Shown piece by piece: positions 61,419 to 64,000 of a stretch of 64,000 bases of DNA. The stretch is from Streptomyces noursei (lineage in GTDB: Bacteria; Actinomycetota; Actinomycetes; Streptomycetales; Streptomycetaceae). The translations under genes were made by a program, and so were the position numbers. The notes under the pieces were generated by a model. It saw only the letters and a program-made list of their open reading frames with translations, ran no database searches and was not told the origin of the DNA. Positions within the stretch are counted from its first letter, which is position 1. Each line of letters begins with the position of its first letter. Where the stretch lies: the NCBI RefSeq assembly GCF_001646665.1, contig NZ_LWBU01000101.1:1-64000 (forward strand), read 5' to 3'.

Positions 61419-61586
61419 ATGACCCGTCATCACCTCCGCGAGGAGGCCCCGGCATACGCCTGGCCGTCCGGTCCGCTCCCGGCGGTGATCCACGAGCAGC
61501 ACCCGGCCCTGCAAGCCCTCATCACCGTCACCGTCCAAGGTTTGGCCTGCGTCCCGCCAACACCAGGGGAGTGTGAGACGAGATGA
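61419..61586 (+). CDS. Possible 55-residue protein, low confidence
   Basis: Open frame MTRHHLREEAPAYAWPSGPL onward, ending VPPTPGECETR. GC bias is acceptable but there is no good ribosome site. May be a remnant of a larger gene. Confidence 0.3.
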   Translation: MTRHHLREEAPAYAWPSGPLPAVIHEQHPALQALITVTVQGLACVPPTPGECETR

Positions 61587-61947
61587 CATCGAAACAACAC
61601 GCCTGCGAGTTCATCCGGCGTGACAGTGCCACCGGGCGGCCGAGCGGCGAACCTCAGGCCGACCGCGGGGCCGGCCTGGGGGGAGCGGCCTGTGCCGGAC
61701 GGCGAAGAATCCAGGCCGGCCCTGTCGCCGCCCCGAGCAAAGACCCGCACCGGCATGCCCCCGGCTCCCCCGCGGAGCGCCCCCTGAGGCCTGTGGCTGG
61801 CCCGCACGCCACCGCAAGCCGGGCGCACTGCCGGTCTTCGTGCCACCGGCCACGTGCCCCGCGTGGGTCCCTTCGGCGCCGCCGACGGGCCAGCCCTCAC
61901 GCTTGCAGTCTCTTCGTCGCAGTGCGGCCCGGTGAGGGGGACGCTCC
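61587..61947. other. Decayed sequence before the KAS III remnant
   Basis: About 360 bp without a credible gene. A 130-residue frame from 61583 has Arg/Pro/Ser-rich translation typical of an out-of-frame read. Confidence 0.35.
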
Positions 61948-62645
61948 ATGCTCAACGCGCCTGTCGCTGGGGTGATCTGGCGGCGCCGCAGGCCGTGCGA
62001 CGGTCCAGTCCGCGTCACCGAAGCAGCAGACCGTGTGGTCATCGCCACCACCTTGCCCGGCCTGTGGTGCCCGGCCACCGCACCAAAGGCCGCCCGCCGG
62101 CCGGGCCCGGCCGACTCTGCCCGCGTTCGACATCTCAGCGGTCTGCTCTGGCTTCGTCCACACCGCGGCCGGCAGCATGCTGCCGACGGGGATGTACGAG
62201 CGTCCGCTGGTCATCGCGGCGCAGACATACCCGCGCAGCACCGCCCCTCCCAGACGGGACACCGCTACCCCGCCGGCGGCGGTGCCGCCCTGCTCCTTCG
62301 ACGCGGCACCGCCGACGAAGCGGGCGCGATCACGGCGTTTGACGGAGCACGCCGCAATTCTCGCCACGACCGCTGCGGGCGGCGCCCGCCACGTGCAGAG
62401 CCATCAGCCGCCCCCAGAGCAGCTCTCCCTCCCCCATGCCCGGCGCAGATGTCTGTACCCATGCCGCACAACGCACGACGCTGTCCTCCCACACCGTGCT
62501 CGACCGAGCCGGCTGGCCCGCGAACAGCGCCGAGGCATCTATTGGGCACCAGGCCCACCAGCGGATCCTCGATGCCGTCGCCGCCCGCTGCGGCTACCGC
62601 ACCATCCGAGAGGTGGGCAACACCGCCGCCGTCTTTCTCTCGTAG
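61948..62645 (+). pseudogene. Frameshifted 3-oxoacyl-ACP synthase III (FabH-like)
   Basis: Three plus-strand frames together give a KAS III: DRVVIATTLPG in one frame, AFDISAVCSGFVHTAAGSM (active-site Cys) with RPLVIAAQTYP in a second, GGGAALLLRRGTADEAGAITAFD back in the first, and HQAHQRILDAVAARCG with IREVGNTAA in the third. Middle portions and the N-terminus are deleted, so it is not functional. Confidence 0.75.
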
Positions 62646-62821
62646 GCCATGCACGACACCGGCGCACGGCCGTGGCCCGTCCCGGCCCCGTACCCCGCCG
62701 ACCGCGTTCAGGTCCGCACCGGCCTGGGGATCGATCACCCTGAACTGGCCCGCCCACCCCGCAGCCTGCCTCCACAACCACGCGGCGGCGCCGCAGACAC
62801 CACAACCACAAAAGACCTCAC

Positions 62822-63085
62822 ATGGCGCACATGTACGACATCCTTGCGGCCGCGCCGGCCGAAAACTTCGACGTACCTGCCCAGCGGATCACCCCAGTCA
62901 TCCCTGGCCGGTCTGGAACTCGGCTCTCTCGCCACCGTCGAGCTCCACCTCACCCTCCCGCTGGACCTTCCCCCAGGACGCCGGCGAATGGCGGGCGACA
63001 CGCGCCCTGCAGGGCATCGCCAGCACGGTGCACACTCTCCAGCCTTACCGGCCCCGCGTGCCGCACCACACATCCAAGCGGCCCC
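62822..63085 (+). pseudogene. Frameshifted acyl carrier protein
   Basis: Reading MYDILAAAPAENFDVPAQRITP, then shifting to SLAGLELGSLATVELHLTL, then shifting to PQDAGEWRATRALQGIASTV reproduces a whole ACP. The phosphopantetheine motif D-S-L has become G-S-L. Two frameshifts, so not functional. It follows the KAS III remnant as in fatty-acid or polyketide starter pairs. Confidence 0.75.
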
Positions 63086-63258
63086 GTCCGCTTCTCAACA
63101 CACGCGTTCTGTGCAGCCGACGCCACTGGCCCCGCTACTCCTGTCCGGACAGCGGGCCGCCCGCTGGGCGGCTCGTGCTCCTCACCCCCGCCTGACGGAA
63201 CGCCGGCGCCCTCAACGCACCTGCCTGCGCCCGATCTCTGTAGGAGGGAGACGCCACC

Positions 63259-63429
63259 GTGCTGAGTACGCCGCGCGGACCGCTCTTCTGGCTCGTCCTC
63301 ATCATCCTGCTGTTCCTGATCGCCATCGCCCCCGTCCAGACCGCCCACACCTTCCTCGACATCGTCCACGGCATCGAGCAGTTCTTTAACGGCCTCAAAC
63401 AGTTCATTCAGACCCTCAGCACCTCCTGA
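63259..63429 (+). CDS. Small single-pass membrane protein (56 residues)
   Basis: GTG start after AGGAGG. One strong membrane helix (FWLVLIILLFLIAIA) then an amphipathic helix (FLDIVHGIEQFFNGLKQFI). A common Streptomyces small-membrane type of unknown function. Confidence 0.7.
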   Translation: MLSTPRGPLFWLVLIILLFLIAIAPVQTAHTFLDIVHGIEQFFNGLKQFIQTLSTS

Positions 63430-63479
63430 CCCCCGCCACCCCTCAAACCCGGTGACCCCATCGAAAAGAGGCGATCTTC

Positions 63480-64000
63480 ATGCGGACACTGCTCCTCATC
63501 GCTGCTGCCTGCGCCCTGATCGCAGGCGCAGGCGCAGCCTGCACCGCCGTGAGGGCCGACATCAACATCACACCGCTGAATCCGGCAATCACCTTCACTC
63601 CCGCCTCGGCCCAGCCGGCGAAGCTTCCCGCCACGCTGACGACAACGGCCCCCGCACCGACCACCAGGCCTCCCCACAGCGCAGCCCCCGCCCCCACACC
63701 CCAGCCCACCGAACCCACCCCCACAGCCACCCCCAGCCACACCCGCCCGCTCCCCCCCACCCCGTCGATCACCGCACCCGCCTGCCCCACCGCTCCCCCC
63801 CGGGAATCACCCGCACCGGCCGAATGCCTCCCCAGCCCCACGCAGACGACCTCCTCCGCCTATCAGCCCCCGGCCCCGCCTTCCCCGCCCGAGACCCAAC
63901 CCCCCGCTACCGCCACATGCAGCAGTGACGATGACGCAGCCGTGCCGACGACATCTCCCCATGGGCCCCGCCCCTATGGCACGCCGCTCCGCCCTCACCG
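63480..64000 (+). CDS. Pro/Thr-rich exported protein (3' end outside window)
   Basis: At least 173 residues. A signal peptide (MRTLLLIAAACALIAGAGAA) possibly ends at a lipobox Cys (GAAC). The mature part is a long Pro/Thr/Ser stretch with scattered Cys, wall-spanning or disordered. AAAGAGG precedes the ATG. Open to the window end. Function unknown. Confidence 0.65.
   Translation, partial: MRTLLLIAAACALIAGAGAACTAVRADINITPLNPAITFTPASAQPAKLPATLTTTAPAPTTRPPHSAAPAPTPQPTEPTPTATPSHTRPLPPTPSITAPACPTAPPRESPAPAECLPSPTQTTSSAYQPPAPPSPPETQPPATATCSSDDDAAVPTTSPHGPRPYGTPLRPH

Noticed and set aside
61583..61975. A 130-residue gene overlapping the 61419 ORF by ATGA
   Set aside because: Arg/Ser/Pro-rich translation resembling an off-frame read; no ribosome site beyond the overlap.
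1..64000. CRISPR arrays or rRNA genes
   Set aside because: No regularly spaced repeats with unique spacers and no rRNA-like conserved stretches were seen.

Overview
The window is high-GC actinobacterial DNA and almost certainly Streptomyces. The evidence is extreme GC at third codon positions, many GTG starts, Streptomyces-type -10 boxes (TAGGCT, TACGCT), a divergent third elongation factor Tu, a zeta-toxin pair, and small conserved Streptomyces proteins. All calls come from reading the sequence and from remembered family features; no database search was run.

Region 1 (about 1-28,580) looks like ordinary chromosome. It holds a DedA protein cut by the window edge, a secreted GH3 beta-glucosidase, a hotdog thioesterase, an MFS exporter, a spermidine-synthase-like methyltransferase, tuf3, a TVP38 protein, a thiolase with a divergent HxlR regulator, uppP, a LigT RNA ligase, an SRPBCC protein, a zeta-toxin operon, an apolipoprotein N-acyltransferase, a Gfo/Idh/MocA oxidoreductase, an FAD monooxygenase with a divergent TetR regulator, ung, an oligopeptide-binding lipoprotein, a two-SDR operon, and a HipA-kinase/DUF3037 pair. 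Several intergenic gaps hold perfect GC-rich hairpins that fit as terminators. At least eight genes have a TANNNT -10 box only 6-8 nt before the start codon, which implies leaderless mRNAs.

Region 2 (about 28,600-37,060) is a degraded mobile element. It starts with a tyrosine integrase and an excisionase-like HTH protein next to the HipA gene. It then holds decayed genes (VOC, GNAT, an amber-interrupted ORF), a large unknown protein with a nuclease-like motif, and a TrmO-like protein. A TPR-type XRE regulator and an ATP-binding regulator sit divergently at its end.

Region 3 (about 37,064-50,624) is the most interesting part: fourteen tightly packed, often start/stop-overlapping genes on one strand. 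They encode a HAD phosphatase, a GT-B-like transferase, a thymidylate-synthase homologue carrying the Asn-to-Asp switch typical of cytosine-nucleotide enzymes, a NodU/TobZ-type carbamoyltransferase, a CgeB-like glycosyltransferase, a P-loop kinase, a methyltransferase, two APH-like kinases, a histidine phosphatase, a sugar epimerase, an adenosylhomocysteinase-like NAD protein, a NUDIX protein and a CMP-Kdo-synthetase homologue. Together they suggest an undescribed pathway to a carbamoylated 5-hydroxymethyl-pyrimidine nucleotide or glycoconjugate that uses a CMP-activated sugar. The product is unknown.

Region 4 (about 51,200-64,000) is a lipid/polyketide locus. It has a UbiB/ABC1-like kinase plus a Lys-rich partner on one side, and on the other a 2133-residue fully reducing single-module PKS (KS-AT-DH-ER-KR-ACP) of mycocerosic-acid-synthase type. 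The PKS is followed by a protein resembling a free KR structural subdomain, a DUF5988-like protein, frameshifted remnants of a KAS III and an ACP, a small membrane protein, and a Pro/Thr-rich exported protein cut by the window end.
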